Source of the DNA: Betaproteobacteria bacterium
GTDB lineage: Bacteria > Pseudomonadota > Gammaproteobacteria > Burkholderiales > SG8-41
DNA: 51,605 bases
Reading direction: 5' to 3'
Assembly (NCBI GenBank): GCA_947476215.1
Contig: CANJQI010000011.1
Span: 1 to 51,605 of the forward strand
The translations under genes and the position numbers were made by a program. Below are positions 9,246-18,068 of this stretch, in pieces. The notes under the pieces were generated by a model. It saw only the letters and a program-made list of their open reading frames with translations. It did no database searches and was not told where the DNA came from. Position 1 is the stretch's first letter. The number at the start of each line of letters is the position of its first letter.

Positions 9246-9247
9246 TC

Positions 9248-10366
9248 ATGTCCGCTCCTAAACTTTCCGCGGATCTGCTGGCCGTCGAAGACGACCTTGA
9301 AGTCATCAATGCCCTCTACCATGCTCGTGGCTGGACCGATGGGCTGCCTATCATCCCGCCTACGCCAGAGCGTGTACGCCGTATGCTGGCGTGGACCGAT
9401 CGCGATCCTGAATCGGTGCTGCTGGCCGTGCCTCCCAGGCGAGGCGAGGCAACAGTGGAGACCGTGGCAATAGCGGCAGTGATGGCAGGGGCGCCACCTG
9501 AGGCCATGCCGCTGCTGATCACGGCCGTCGAGGCGCTGGGCGACCCGGCGTTCAATCTTTTCGGGGTGATGGCAACGACTTACCCGTCAGGTGTATTGAT
9601 GATTGCGAACGGCCCGCTCGCGGAGGAATGCGGGATGCACGGGGGCTCGGGCGCGCTGGGCCCGGGATGGCGTGCGAACGCAACCATAGGGCGCGCGATC
9701 CGTCTGCTGCTCATCAATACCGGGGGAGGGGAGCCCGGCAAGCTCGACAAATCCACGCTCGGGCACGGTGGACGTTTCATGTATACCCTTGCCGAGAACG
9801 AACAGGAAAGTCCGTGGGAACCGTTCCATGTCACTCGTGGACTTCGCCCAGAAGAGAGTGCGGTTACCATCCTGCCGGCGGCAGCACCGCACAACGTGAA
9901 CGATCATTACAGCGCGTCAGCCGAAGGCATCCTGACCATGCTGCTGGGGACATTGTTGTCTGTCGGGAGCAACAATTTCTTCTACGACAGCGAAGTGGTG
10001 GTCTTTCTTTCACCGGATCACGCTGCCGTGGTGGCACGCGATGGCTGGACGCGTGCCGACGTGCAACGCGCTATTTTTGAACGCGGTTTCCTGCCCATGC
10101 AGTGCTGGTCGGCGGAAAACATACACGGCCGGTTCAGGGACAAGTACCCGGAGCAATACGCGACCGCGGACGCGGCAACGACGCGGATTCCGCTGGTGCG
10201 AGCGCCGGATCGGGTTCTCGTCGTGGTTGCCGGTGGCGCCGGCAGACATTCCGCGACTGCCAGCAGCATAGGGATATCCCGCGCTGTAACGCGTCAGGTC
10301 ACCCGGCGCGATGGCCGGCCGGCCTATTCGTTAAGCGAATTCAAGCCGGGTGGGGCCGATGCGTAA
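9248..10366 (+). CDS. Partner of the Sec domain, W-T-D-G-L-P-family protein
   Basis: This 372-residue protein is of unknown function. It carries R-G-W-T-D-G-L-P-I-I-P-P-T-P-E-R-V near residue 35, then A-A-V-M-A-G-A-P-P-E, A-N-A-T-I-G-R-A-I-R-L, S-P-W-E-P-F-H-V and V-V-A-G-G-A-G-R-H-S. The same domain forms the C-terminal part of the fused selenoproteins at 12444, 25513 and 30419. That fusion, and the 2-nt gap to the Sec-domain gene here, show the two parts work together, probably as subunits of one enzyme. It has no signal peptide or membrane segment, so it is cytosolic. The end overlaps the next gene by 8 nt. Confidence 0.82.
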   Translation: MSAPKLSADLLAVEDDLEVINALYHARGWTDGLPIIPPTPERVRRMLAWTDRDPESVLLAVPPRRGEATVETVAIAAVMAGAPPEAMPLLITAVEALGDPAFNLFGVMATTYPSGVLMIANGPLAEECGMHGGSGALGPGWRANATIGRAIRLLLINTGGGEPGKLDKSTLGHGGRFMYTLAENEQESPWEPFHVTRGLRPEESAVTILPAAAPHNVNDHYSASAEGILTMLLGTLLSVGSNNFFYDSEVVVFLSPDHAAVVARDGWTRADVQRAIFERGFLPMQCWSAENIHGRFRDKYPEQYATADAATTRIPLVRAPDRVLVVVAGGAGRHSATASSIGISRAVTRQVTRRDGRPAYSLSEFKPGGADA

Positions 10367-11324
10367 GCTCTTGTCAGTGACAAACCTGGCGGTCCTGTGC
10401 GTCATCTCGCTGGGGGCGGCCACTTTAGCTCAAGCACAGGGATATCCGAACCGCCCGCTACGCATCATCGTTCCGTATGCAACCGGTGGTGGCGCCGATG
10501 CGCTGGCTCGACTTCTCGGCCCGCGACTTTCCGAGCGTCTCGGCCAACAAGTCATCGTCGACAATCGGCCGGGCGGTGCGACTATCATAGGCACGGATGC
10601 GGCTGCCAAGTCCAAGCCGGACGGTTACACCATGGTTCTGGTCACCATCACTCATGCCGTCAACGCGACATTGGTGAAGAAGCTGCCTTATGACTCGCTC
10701 AAGGACTTTGCGCCCGTAATTCAGATATATGCGCAACCGCTTGTCGCCGTGACACACCCGTCTTTGCCGGTCAAGACCATCCGGCAACTCATAGACCTTG
10801 CACGTGCGCGGCCCGGTCAGATCAGTTTTGCATCTTCAGGTGAAGGCGGCGGTCCGCACCTCGCAGGAGAACTGTTCAGGAAACTGGCGAAGGTCGATAT
10901 TGTGCACATACCCTACAAGGGCTCCGCGCCGGCGACGATGGATGTTCTGGGCGGACACGTGCCGCTTATGTTTGCTCCCGTGATTACAGTAACCCCATTC
11001 CTCAAGTCCACCCGGCTCAATGCGCTCGCGGTCACCGCGAGCCGGCGTATCCAGGCACTGTCGCATCTTCCGACGATGGCAGAGTCGGGCATCCAGGACT
11101 ACGAAATCGGCTCATGGACCGGCATTTTGTTTCCGGCCGGCACACCGCAGGAAATCGTGGAGAAAATAAATGCTGAAATTCAGCGGCTCCTGGACAATCC
11201 CGCGCTAAAGGAGACCCTGACCGCGGAGGGATCTGAAATCGTCGGCGGCAGCGCCGCGGAATTTGCCAGGTTTCTTCGTGTTGAGATCGACAAATGGGCT
11301 GGTGTGTTGCAAAGGCCGCTTTGA
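10359..11324 (+). CDS. TctC/Bug periplasmic solute receptor
   Basis: A TctC receptor of 321 residues. ATG 10359 overlaps the stop of the previous gene (ATGCGTAA). The signal peptide ends near A-Q-A-Q-G-Y-P. Motifs are I-V-P-Y-A-T-G-G-G-A-D, V-D-N-R-P-G-G-A, K-K-L-P-Y-D-S-L-K-D and I-P-Y-K-G-S-A-P-A. The coupling to the selenoprotein partner gene makes co-expression nearly certain. An upstream in-frame GTG at 10350 is an alternative start but would add only three residues. Confidence 0.9.
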   Translation: MRKLLSVTNLAVLCVISLGAATLAQAQGYPNRPLRIIVPYATGGGADALARLLGPRLSERLGQQVIVDNRPGGATIIGTDAAAKSKPDGYTMVLVTITHAVNATLVKKLPYDSLKDFAPVIQIYAQPLVAVTHPSLPVKTIRQLIDLARARPGQISFASSGEGGGPHLAGELFRKLAKVDIVHIPYKGSAPATMDVLGGHVPLMFAPVITVTPFLKSTRLNALAVTASRRIQALSHLPTMAESGIQDYEIGSWTGILFPAGTPQEIVEKINAEIQRLLDNPALKETLTAEGSEIVGGSAAEFARFLRVEIDKWAGVLQRPL

Positions 11325-11374
11325 ACATCGCGAACGCAATAGTCGTTCACAAGGAACTGAGGGGGTAGCCTGTC

Positions 11375-12364
11375 ATGAACAGTAGTGTATGGATGACCGT
11401 CCGCCGGTCCGTTTCCACGGCTTGCATGTTGGTGTCTATGGTGGTGTCTGTAGGTGCAGAGGCGCAGGTTTACCCCGCGAAGTCGATCCGGTTCATACTT
11501 CCCTCTCCTGCGGGTTCCCCGGCGGACAACATCGCGCGGCCGCTTGCACAGAGTCTTTCGGAATTGCTAGGTCAGCCCGTGGTAATCGATTCGCGCGCAG
11601 GCGCGAATGGCAATATAGGCGCTGAACTTTTGGCGAAGTCAGCGCCCGACGGACATACGCTTCTGCAGGTTTCAACTGCATTTACAATAAGCGCCGCAAC
11701 ATACGCGAAGTTGCCTTTTGATCCGATCAAGGATTTTGCACCGGTGGGCTTGATCGCGAAAAGCGACATCGTGTTCGTGGTGAGGCCGGATCTTCCTGCC
11801 AAGACAGTGAAGGAACTCATCGCCCTGTCGCGTCAGATGCCGGGCAAACTGACGTTTGCCTCCTCCGGCAATGGCAGTTCCGTGCATCTCGCGGGAGAAC
11901 TGCTGAATACGGTGGCGGGTATCGATATGCTGCACGTTTCATTCAAAGGCGTGGTGCAGGCTTTGATAGATGTCGTCGGCGGGCGTGTCGATATGATGTT
12001 CATTGGCGTTTCGGGCGCACTTCCCCACATCAAGACCGGGAGATTGCGCGCGCTCGCTTTGGCCAGTTCGGCGCGTGCACAAAACCTGCCTGGCGTACCA
12101 ACCATGGCGGAGGCGGGATTGCCCGGATTCGAAGTGCCATCAAATTTCGGCATACTGGCACGTGCGGGCACCCCCAGGAACGTCATTGCAAAACTGAATT
12201 CCACGCTTGTCGAGATACTGCAAACCCAGGACACCAGGACTCGTTTCGCGGCGGTCGGCGTGGAACCAGTAACCAATACGCCCGAAGAATATGCGCAGTA
12301 CATACGCAGTGAAATCGATAAGTGGGGAAAAGTGGCGAAGGCGGCAAGGTTAGAACCGCTGTGA
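11375..12364 (+). CDS. TctC/Bug periplasmic solute receptor
   Basis: A TctC receptor of 329 residues with a signal peptide ending near G-A-E-A-Q-V-Y-P. The ligand loop reads I-L-P-S-P-A-G-S-P-A-D-N instead of the common V-P-x-x-P-G-G-x-x-D, so this member may bind a different ligand from its neighbours. Later motifs are I-D-S-R-A-G-A-N-G-N-I-G, A-K-L-P-F-D-P-I-K-D and V-S-F-K-G-V-V-Q-A. It is followed after 79 nt by the second selenoprotein gene. Confidence 0.88.
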   Translation: MNSSVWMTVRRSVSTACMLVSMVVSVGAEAQVYPAKSIRFILPSPAGSPADNIARPLAQSLSELLGQPVVIDSRAGANGNIGAELLAKSAPDGHTLLQVSTAFTISAATYAKLPFDPIKDFAPVGLIAKSDIVFVVRPDLPAKTVKELIALSRQMPGKLTFASSGNGSSVHLAGELLNTVAGIDMLHVSFKGVVQALIDVVGGRVDMMFIGVSGALPHIKTGRLRALALASSARAQNLPGVPTMAEAGLPGFEVPSNFGILARAGTPRNVIAKLNSTLVEILQTQDTRTRFAAVGVEPVTNTPEEYAQYIRSEIDKWGKVAKAARLEPL

Positions 12365-12443
12365 GCCGTGGCGGCCGCATGCTGTCTGTGGCGGCGCATA
12401 TAGTCAGGCACTCATAGTTCTCCACCCAAGTGAAGGAACAACA

Positions 12444-14057
12444 TTGTCTGCAATCATTCATGTATTTGAACCGACGGCGCCTTATGGCCGAAAAGAGATG
12501 GCGGCGTGCCGTGCGCTGGATGGGTTGCGCGGCAAAGTTGTCGGTTTTATAGACAATGCGAAGCCGAACTTTAATCACATGGTGGACGACCTGGCTGAAC
12601 TGCTGGTGAGCCGTTACGGGGTAAAGAAAACCGTCAAGTGCACCAAGCGCTCGCCTGGTATTCCGGCACCGGAAGACATCCTTGCCGATGTGGCACGGCA
12701 GTGTGACCTTGTTATCACCGGCTCCGGTGACTGAGGGGCTTGCACGTCGTGGAGTATCCACGACAGTGTAGAAGCAAGAAAACGCGGACTTGTCGCGGTA
12801 ACCGTGTGTTCCACCGAGTTCGCGACGCTAGGTCGGGCTCAGGCGCGGGCGCTCGGCTGTGCCGATTTGCCTATAACAGTCGTGCCGCATCCATTTGGAT
12901 TGAACGCACGCGCGAAGGTGCGCGCACTGGCTGAGATATGTGTCCAGGACATCGAGAAACTGGTTTGCGCAGCAGCGGAATCCGGTGTGGCCCACACTGT
13001 AGTGTCGGAGCATACCGGCCTGACGGTGCAGGTTGACGATAGTGCGGAAGCCGTCAACCTGCTCTTTTGCGAGCGGCAATGGACGGATGGTCTGCCCATC
13101 GTTCCTCCAACTGCGGAGCGCGTGGATCGCATGATGAAATTCACGCCGCGTGCGCCGGACGACGTGGTAGGCATCGTGGCGCCGGGCTTTGGCGCAGCCA
13201 CGGTGCGGCGCATAGCCATCAACGCAGTAATGGCTGGATGTCATCCCGAGTACTTGCCGGTATTGATAGCGGCCGTTGAGGCAGTCACGGCGCCGGAGTT
13301 CAATCTTCAGGCGATCCAGGTCACTACGAATCCGGCGGCGGTGTGGCTCATAGTCAATGGCCCTGTTGCCAGACGGCTGGGCATGAACGCCGGTGTTAAC
13401 TGCCTCGGCCAGGGAAACTGGGCCAATGCAACGCTAGGGAGGGCGTTGCGGCTGGTCATGCAGAACATAGGACGTGCGTTTCCAGGTGAGATGGATCGCG
13501 CAACGCAGGGCCACCCTGGGAAATACATGTTTTGCTGTGCCGAGAACGAGGCCGACAGCCCATGGGAACCATTGCATGTAGAGAGGGGATTTCGTGCCGA
13601 GCAAAGCGCAGTGACCGTTGTGGGTGCGGAAGGCGCCATCAACATGAACACGCACTCGAAGAGTGCCGAAGAAATCGTGCGCGTCGTGGCGGAAACCATG
13701 CCGCGGCCGCCGAGCAATGATTACACGCTGGGTGGCGATCCATGGGTGGTCTTTTGTCCCGAGCATGCTCAGATACTCAGGGCAGCAGGCCTGAGTAAAG
13801 TTGACGTCAAACGCCAACTTTGGGAACAGTCGAAGATGGTGGCCGGTCGTATGGCAGCCGTGGACCTGCAAAGGACCCGCATTGCCCGTCTTGCCGAGTT
13901 AGGCGCTGTTATGCCCGATACCATGTTGCCCATCTCGCCTTCGCCCGACCGTATAGGAATACTCGTGGCGGGCGGCCCTGGGACTCATTCGATATACATC
14001 CCGAGCTTTGCCGACACGTCACGTGCAACGACCCGCGAAGTAATCTGGGCCGGATAA
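12444..14057 (+). CDS. Fused selenoprotein, GrdB-like Sec domain plus W-T-D-G-L-P domain (locus 2)
   Basis: With UGA 12732-12734 read as Sec the protein has 537 residues and Sec97. The start is TTG 12444, preceded by AAGGA at a 6-nt distance. Residues about 30-60 read G-K-V-V-G-F-I-D-N-A-K-P-N-F-N-H. The active site is G-S-G-D-U-G-A-C-T-S-W. It continues with V-T-V-C-S-T-E-F and V-V-P-H-P-F-G-L (end of the Sec domain, near residue 160). The second domain (about 205-530) has R-Q-W-T-D-G-L-P-I-V-P-P-T, I-N-A-V-M-A-G-C-H-P-E, G-M-N-A-G-V-N-C-L, C-P-E-H-A and V-A-G-G-P-G-T-H-S. Stopping at the UGA would give a 96-residue truncated peptide and leave a 440-codon open frame without a good start. It is probably a cytosolic redox enzyme, reaction unknown. 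Confidence 0.9.
12732..12764 (+). promoter_or_regulatory. UGA Sec codon and SECIS-like hairpin, locus 2
   Basis: The UGA is at 12732-12734. After exactly 11 nt, GTCGTGGA at 12746-12753 pairs perfectly with TCCACGAC at 12757-12764 around a GTA loop. The arms are identical to those of locus 1 although the flanking protein sequences differ clearly, which points to selection on the RNA. Confidence 0.87.
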
Positions 14058-14310
14058 ACCTGGAAACTGCAGTTGGACGGGGTAGCGTGCGATGTTATGG
14101 GCGGCGGCGGGAAGACTTACCCGTTCGATAATTAAAGACCTGACAACACACCTATGTGATACCGCGCCGATGACATTTTTACGAATTTCGACCGGCGATC
14201 GCATGACTCAAGTCGGCCAGTTGCCGGAGTAGAATGACAAATTCCGGCAACTTGAAAGCTGCCGTTGGTTAAAGTCGTGTCTAACTGTTCAACTCCCACG
14301 GAGACAAAAC

Positions 14311-14748
14311 ATGTCACACAAATACGCAGGTGGATGCGCGCATCATCAAACTCATTCCGACCAGGATCCTATCGACAATCACACCTGTCATTGCTCGGTG
14401 TGCAAGGGCGTCACCAAGCAACTCACGACGCATGTGGTGTTTTTCAAACATGGCGATCTCACCGTTGCAGGCGCTGCCAGCCTGAAACGCATGCCGTTCA
14501 ACAGCAAAAATCCGGGCGGCCCGCTGGAGTTATGTGTGTGCGAAACCTGCGGCACCCCCATCATGCTGGACGACAAACAGAAGCGCATACGCGTCGTGGT
14601 ACCGAACCTGATGGGCTACGATGCCAACAAGCTTCCTGCGACCTATCACGCATTCTATGACCCCGCTACTGGCGTGGCCAAGCCGAATGATGGACGTCCT
14701 GTCTATGAAGGCCTGCGTCCTGATTTCGTATGGCCACAAGGCGCCTGA
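14311..14748 (+). CDS. GFA/CENP-V family zinc protein
   Basis: The 145-residue protein has the zinc-ligand pattern of the GFA (glutathione-dependent formaldehyde-activating enzyme-like, CENP-V) fold: C-H-C-S-V-C-K-G near residue 26 and C-V-C-E-T-C-G-T-P near residue 81, with V-F-F-K-H-G-D-L-T-V between. Family members bind zinc and some act on glutathione-aldehyde adducts. Most have no known substrate. ATG 14311 follows a GGAGA site. It lies 253 nt after the second selenoprotein gene in a stretch without other genes. It may be its own transcription unit. Confidence 0.8.
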   Translation: MSHKYAGGCAHHQTHSDQDPIDNHTCHCSVCKGVTKQLTTHVVFFKHGDLTVAGAASLKRMPFNSKNPGGPLELCVCETCGTPIMLDDKQKRIRVVVPNLMGYDANKLPATYHAFYDPATGVAKPNDGRPVYEGLRPDFVWPQGA

Positions 14749-14775
14749 TCTCAAAAGAAAGGTAATGCGAGGTTT

Positions 14776-14793
14776 GTACCGTTCGCTCGGTAC
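14776..14793 (+). terminator. Hairpin after the GFA gene, possible terminator
   Basis: GTACCG at 14776-14781 pairs with CGGTAC at 14788-14793 across a 6-nt loop, 28 nt past the stop of the GFA gene. It is followed by CCCCATTT rather than a strong T-run, so it is a weak candidate. Confidence 0.35.
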
Positions 14794-14812
14794 AGCCCCA
14801 TTTCCGCAGCTA

Positions 14813-14947
14813 GCGTAGGGTGGGCACGTCCTTTGTGCCCACGCGGACTACGGCCGAGTACATTTCTCGGCGTTTTTCATTTCCAGAAAAGCGGCAACAC
14901 ACAGGCGAGATTGCATTCAGTTCGTGGGCACGCTACGCTTTGCCCAC
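14813..14947. repeat. Two REP-like palindromes
   Basis: GTGGGCAC at 14820-14827 pairs with GTGCCCAC at 14835-14842. GTGGGCA at 14924-14930 pairs with TGCCCAC at 14941-14947. They share the core GTGGGCAC...TGCCCAC in the gap between convergent genes. This is a pattern of dispersed intergenic palindromes seen in many betaproteobacterial genomes. They may stabilise or end the converging transcripts. Confidence 0.6.
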
Positions 14948-14981
14948 AAATCAACTAGGGCTCAGGGCCGGCATCGGCCCT

Positions 14982-15584
14982 TCACTGACCATACCCCTTT
15001 TCGGTAAATGTCACCTGTGCGGTGGTCAGTATGGTCGTCATCCGGTTCACTTGATCGATCACCGCGCGATGCTGTTCTTCGTTCAACGCGCAACAGCAAT
15101 CTTCGATGACGAATACATCATAGTCGCGGTCATGGCCTTCCCTGGCTCCGGACAACACTACGCCGCTTGAAGAGACGCCAGACAGATAAAGGCGCTGGAT
15201 CTGGTTGGCGCGCAAAATCGCATCCAGGCTGGTGGCATAAAACGGACTCACGCGGTGCTTTACGATGTCGTAGTTGCCGGGTAGCGGGGCCAGCGCAGGA
15301 TGCACTTCGGTGCCCCACGTCCCAAGTTTGAACAACCCCGCTTTCTTTGCTCCCTGGAACGGGCGCGAGTTTGGCGGGCACTCGCGGTAGTCAGCGGAGA
15401 ATCCAATACGCACATAGCCGATTTTTACGCCCGCAGCCCTGGCCTTGCGCAATGCTTCGGCGTTGTTGGCAATGGTATTGCGACGCGCGAGTTCCGGCCC
15501 ATACCCTTTTTTTCCGTTCGGCCCATTTTCGTGCACGAGATCGTTAATCATGTCGCACACAAGAAACATTGCATTACCGGTCAT
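14982..15584 (-). CDS. Isochorismatase-fold hydrolase-like protein without catalytic Cys
   Basis: The 200-residue protein has the isochorismatase/nicotinamidase fold: L-V-C-D-M-I-N-D-L with the triad Asp near residue 11, and V-K-H-R-V-S-P-F with the triad Lys. At the position of the nucleophilic Cys it reads S-G-V-S-S-S-G-V-V-L-S, so the Cys is replaced by Val. It may therefore not be a classical cysteine hydrolase, or the nearby C-C-C run (near residue 163) may take another role. GGAGGG precedes the ATG. It is downstream of, and probably co-transcribed with, the TctC gene at 15617-16594. Confidence 0.78.
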   Translation of the reverse strand: MTGNAMFLVCDMINDLVHENGPNGKKGYGPELARRNTIANNAEALRKARAAGVKIGYVRIGFSADYRECPPNSRPFQGAKKAGLFKLGTWGTEVHPALAPLPGNYDIVKHRVSPFYATSLDAILRANQIQRLYLSGVSSSGVVLSGAREGHDRDYDVFVIEDCCCALNEEQHRAVIDQVNRMTTILTTAQVTFTEKGYGQ

Positions 15585-15616
15585 GGTTGTTCCCTCCGTA
15601 GTCTTGGTAATTGATT

Positions 15617-16594
15617 TTATTCAGCCTTGATGCGCGCGTGCTTGATGACAGCGGCCCATTTGGCGACTTCAGACTTTATGAAAGCCCCGAACTCGGTGGG
15701 TGAGCCGCCCACCGGCTCCGCTCCGTCCGTCGCGAGTCGTTCGGAAAATGACGCGCTCTTGAGGATACCGTTTACCTCCTTATTGATCTGTACGATGATT
15801 CCATTCGGTGTTCCCGTCGGAGCGAGCAGGCCGTACCACCCTAGGTATTCAAAATCCGGCAAACCGGATTGTGCAAAGGTGGGCATGTCAGGCAGTGCGG
15901 CAATGCGTTGTTTGGTGGTGACGCCTATGCCTCTCAACCGTCCCGAGCGCATATGCACCATAGATACTGGCAGGCTTCCGAAATACATGGATACCTGTCC
16001 ACTCAGCAAATCACTGAGTGCGACGCTGATTCCTTCCCTGTATGGAATATGCAGCAGATCCACATTGGCTGCCATCTTTAATAACTCCGCAGCGAGGTGC
16101 GTGGAAGTGCCGTTTCCGCTGGAGGCAAAACTCAATTGTCCGGGGCGTGCGCGCGCTAGTTTGACAAGTTCCCCGACGGTGCGCACCGGTACCGACGGGT
16201 GTATTAGCAGAATATTGGGGGCGGATGCAATCTGAACGACAGGCGCGAAATCCTGCAGCGGATTAAACGGCAGCCTGGACACAAGGCTGACATTAACGGC
16301 ATGGCTGATGGGCACGGCCAACAAGGTGTATCCGTCCGCGGGCGCCTTTGCGACCACTTCGCTCCCGACAATTCCGCCGCCCCCGGTACGATTTTCTGCT
16401 ATTACAGATTGTCCAAGTTGCTCGCCCAGTCGTTGCGCGATGACTCGTACGATAATGTCAAGCCCGCCACCCTGACCAAACGGCACGACGATGCGCACGG
16501 GCCGCGAGGGGTACGATTGAGCGAACGTCGGGGTTGCCTGAAAACCCGCAACAGTCACTGCGATCAGGAGCAGATGCCTCCACCATCGCTGCAT
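15617..16594 (-). CDS. TctC/Bug periplasmic solute receptor
   Basis: A TctC receptor of about 325 residues. I chose the ATG whose complement is at 16592-16594 because it starts a typical signal peptide (M-Q-R-W-W-R-H-L-L-L, cleavage after T-F-A-Q). The frame is open upstream to 16699, but those 35 residues are not secretory in character. Motifs are V-V-P-F-G-Q-G-G-G-L-D, A-E-N-R-T-G-G-G-G-I-V-G, S-R-L-P-F-N-P-L-Q-D and I-P-Y-R-E-G-I-S. It is the only copy on the minus strand and pairs with the isochorismatase-like gene 32 nt downstream. Confidence 0.88.
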   Translation of the reverse strand: MQRWWRHLLLIAVTVAGFQATPTFAQSYPSRPVRIVVPFGQGGGLDIIVRVIAQRLGEQLGQSVIAENRTGGGGIVGSEVVAKAPADGYTLLAVPISHAVNVSLVSRLPFNPLQDFAPVVQIASAPNILLIHPSVPVRTVGELVKLARARPGQLSFASSGNGTSTHLAAELLKMAANVDLLHIPYREGISVALSDLLSGQVSMYFGSLPVSMVHMRSGRLRGIGVTTKQRIAALPDMPTFAQSGLPDFEYLGWYGLLAPTGTPNGIIVQINKEVNGILKSASFSERLATDGAEPVGGSPTEFGAFIKSEVAKWAAVIKHARIKAE

Positions 16595-16803
16595 GAGGGT
16601 TGCCCATACTCTACGGTCGGAAATTGTCAATTTCCCGGAGAAAACGGAATCGATCCTGTTGCGGATCTTGTTTGACGGGAATTGTATGTGATTGATCACT
16701 GGATGCCTCCATCTGGGCGGAACTGAAAGGATATACCAATAATCCTGGAAACGGCAGTTGAGTGCTTTCTGGGGTGCGATTCAAGCTGATGTGACCGAAG
16801 CCC

Positions 16804-16891
16804 GTAGCCCGGATGTGGCGAAGTGGAATCCGGGGATAGTGTCCGGTCTGGGGTGATGACCCCGGCGTGGGCTGCGCTTCCTCCGGGCTAC
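16804..16891. repeat. 88-bp palindrome-bounded intergenic element
   Basis: GTAGCCCGGA at 16804-16813 is perfectly inverted as TCCGGGCTAC at 16882-16891, with an inner AATCCGGGG copy. This is the familiar dispersed GTAGCCCGGAT...ATCCGGGCTAC intergenic repeat of Proteobacteria. It sits in the 16595-17000 gap, where I see no gene. Confidence 0.65.
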
Positions 16892-17000
16892 CCGTACAGG
16901 GTGAGCGATTCGAAGTGGTCCGTTTGAGCCACTTCACACATCAGTTTGAATCGCACCCCGCTTTCTGCGTATTCGAACTTAATGATGTCGGCGCACCGTA

Positions 17001-17918
17001 CTAAGCGATTGCCCGCCGCACTTCCTCCAATGACAGGTGCGGCGCAAACAGTTCGATAAACGCAGCCAGGTGGCGCGTCAGATAAGTCCGCCGCCGCAAT
17101 CCAAGGTGCAATACTGTCGAACTGAACAGGTGCCGCGCGTCTATTGATTGCAGATCCCGATCAGCGTTCTTGTCAAACGCGCTGTTGGCGAGGATGGCGA
17201 TCCCCAGTCCGGCGCGCACATATATTTTCATGATGTCGGCGTCGGAAGCGGACAGCAGAATGTCGGGCGCGAGTCCCTTGCTGTGAAAGGCGCGCATCAT
17301 GTGCGTGTGGAATGCGAACTCCGCGTCGTAGGTGATGATCGGGTGTTCGCACAAATCGCTTAGCGTGATGCGCTTCTTCTTTGCCAGTATGTGCCCGGGT
17401 GGCGCGAGAACGACAGGATGAATGGACTGGCACGGAAACAGCACCAGTTCGGGAATCGGCTCGCTGGGGCCCGTTGCCACGAAAATTTCCGCATCTCCGC
17501 TTAGCACCCAGTCGGCCACCTGCGCGGAGTTGCCCTGTCGTATGCGCACCCGTACCCGCGGATGATGCTTGATGAATCGTTGCATCACGGGCGGCAGGGC
17601 GTAGCGTGCGTGCCCGGGGTTGGTCGCGATGACGAGTTGTCCGGTCTCGCCGTTGCTATAGTCCTTGGCGACCGACGGGATGGTTTGGACATCGCGCAAT
17701 GCACGTCGCGCCAGGGCTGTGACCGCCTCTCCAGCCGGGGTGAGACCTTCAAAGCGGTTCCTGCGTCGGACAAACAGCAGTACTTTGAGTTCGTCTTCCA
17801 GCATCTTGATGTAGCGGCTGATGCCGGGTTGGGACATATGCAGGACGCGCGCCGCCACCGACAGATTGAAGCCGGAATCGATGACCTCGCACAGGCACCG
17901 TAGTTGTCGCAGGGTCAT
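17001..17918 (-). CDS. LysR-type transcriptional regulator, CysB-like
   Basis: The 305-residue regulator has an N-terminal winged HTH (residues 1-60: L-R-Q-L-R-C-L-C-E-V, S-V-A-A-R-V-L-H-M-S-Q-P-G-I-S-R) and a periplasmic-binding-like effector domain (about 90-295). The long HTH helix and A-T-N-P-G-H-A-R-Y-A-L-P-P-V resemble the CysB/Cbl branch, whose effectors are often small sulfur compounds. The gene is divergent from cassette B with a 150-nt AT-rich space between, so it very likely controls cassette B and its own expression. Confidence 0.88.
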   Translation of the reverse strand: MTLRQLRCLCEVIDSGFNLSVAARVLHMSQPGISRYIKMLEDELKVLLFVRRRNRFEGLTPAGEAVTALARRALRDVQTIPSVAKDYSNGETGQLVIATNPGHARYALPPVMQRFIKHHPRVRVRIRQGNSAQVADWVLSGDAEIFVATGPSEPIPELVLFPCQSIHPVVLAPPGHILAKKKRITLSDLCEHPIITYDAEFAFHTHMMRAFHSKGLAPDILLSASDADIMKIYVRAGLGIAILANSAFDKNADRDLQSIDARHLFSSTVLHLGLRRRTYLTRHLAAFIELFAPHLSLEEVRRAIA

Positions 17919-17940
17919 GGCATCGTCGAAAAATCATACA

Positions 17941-17967
17941 TAATTTGTATTAATATTATACAAATTA
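17941..17967. promoter_or_regulatory. Probable LysR operator, AT-rich dyad
   Basis: TAATTTGTA at 17941-17949 is inverted as TACAAATTA at 17959-17967 around a 9-nt spacer that is itself nearly palindromic. It contains the T-N11-A type symmetry of LysR sites and lies 22 nt from the regulator start and about 100 nt from the hydratase start. The marked AT-richness in a GC-rich region also fits a divergent promoter. Confidence 0.65.
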
Positions 17968-18068
17968 ATTAGTTGTTTATATATGATCAAAACTCTACAC
18001 TTGCTGGTCTTAATAGCGGCGGGACCGGCTCCGGTTCCGAATATTGAAGATACCCAGCAGGAGGTTGC

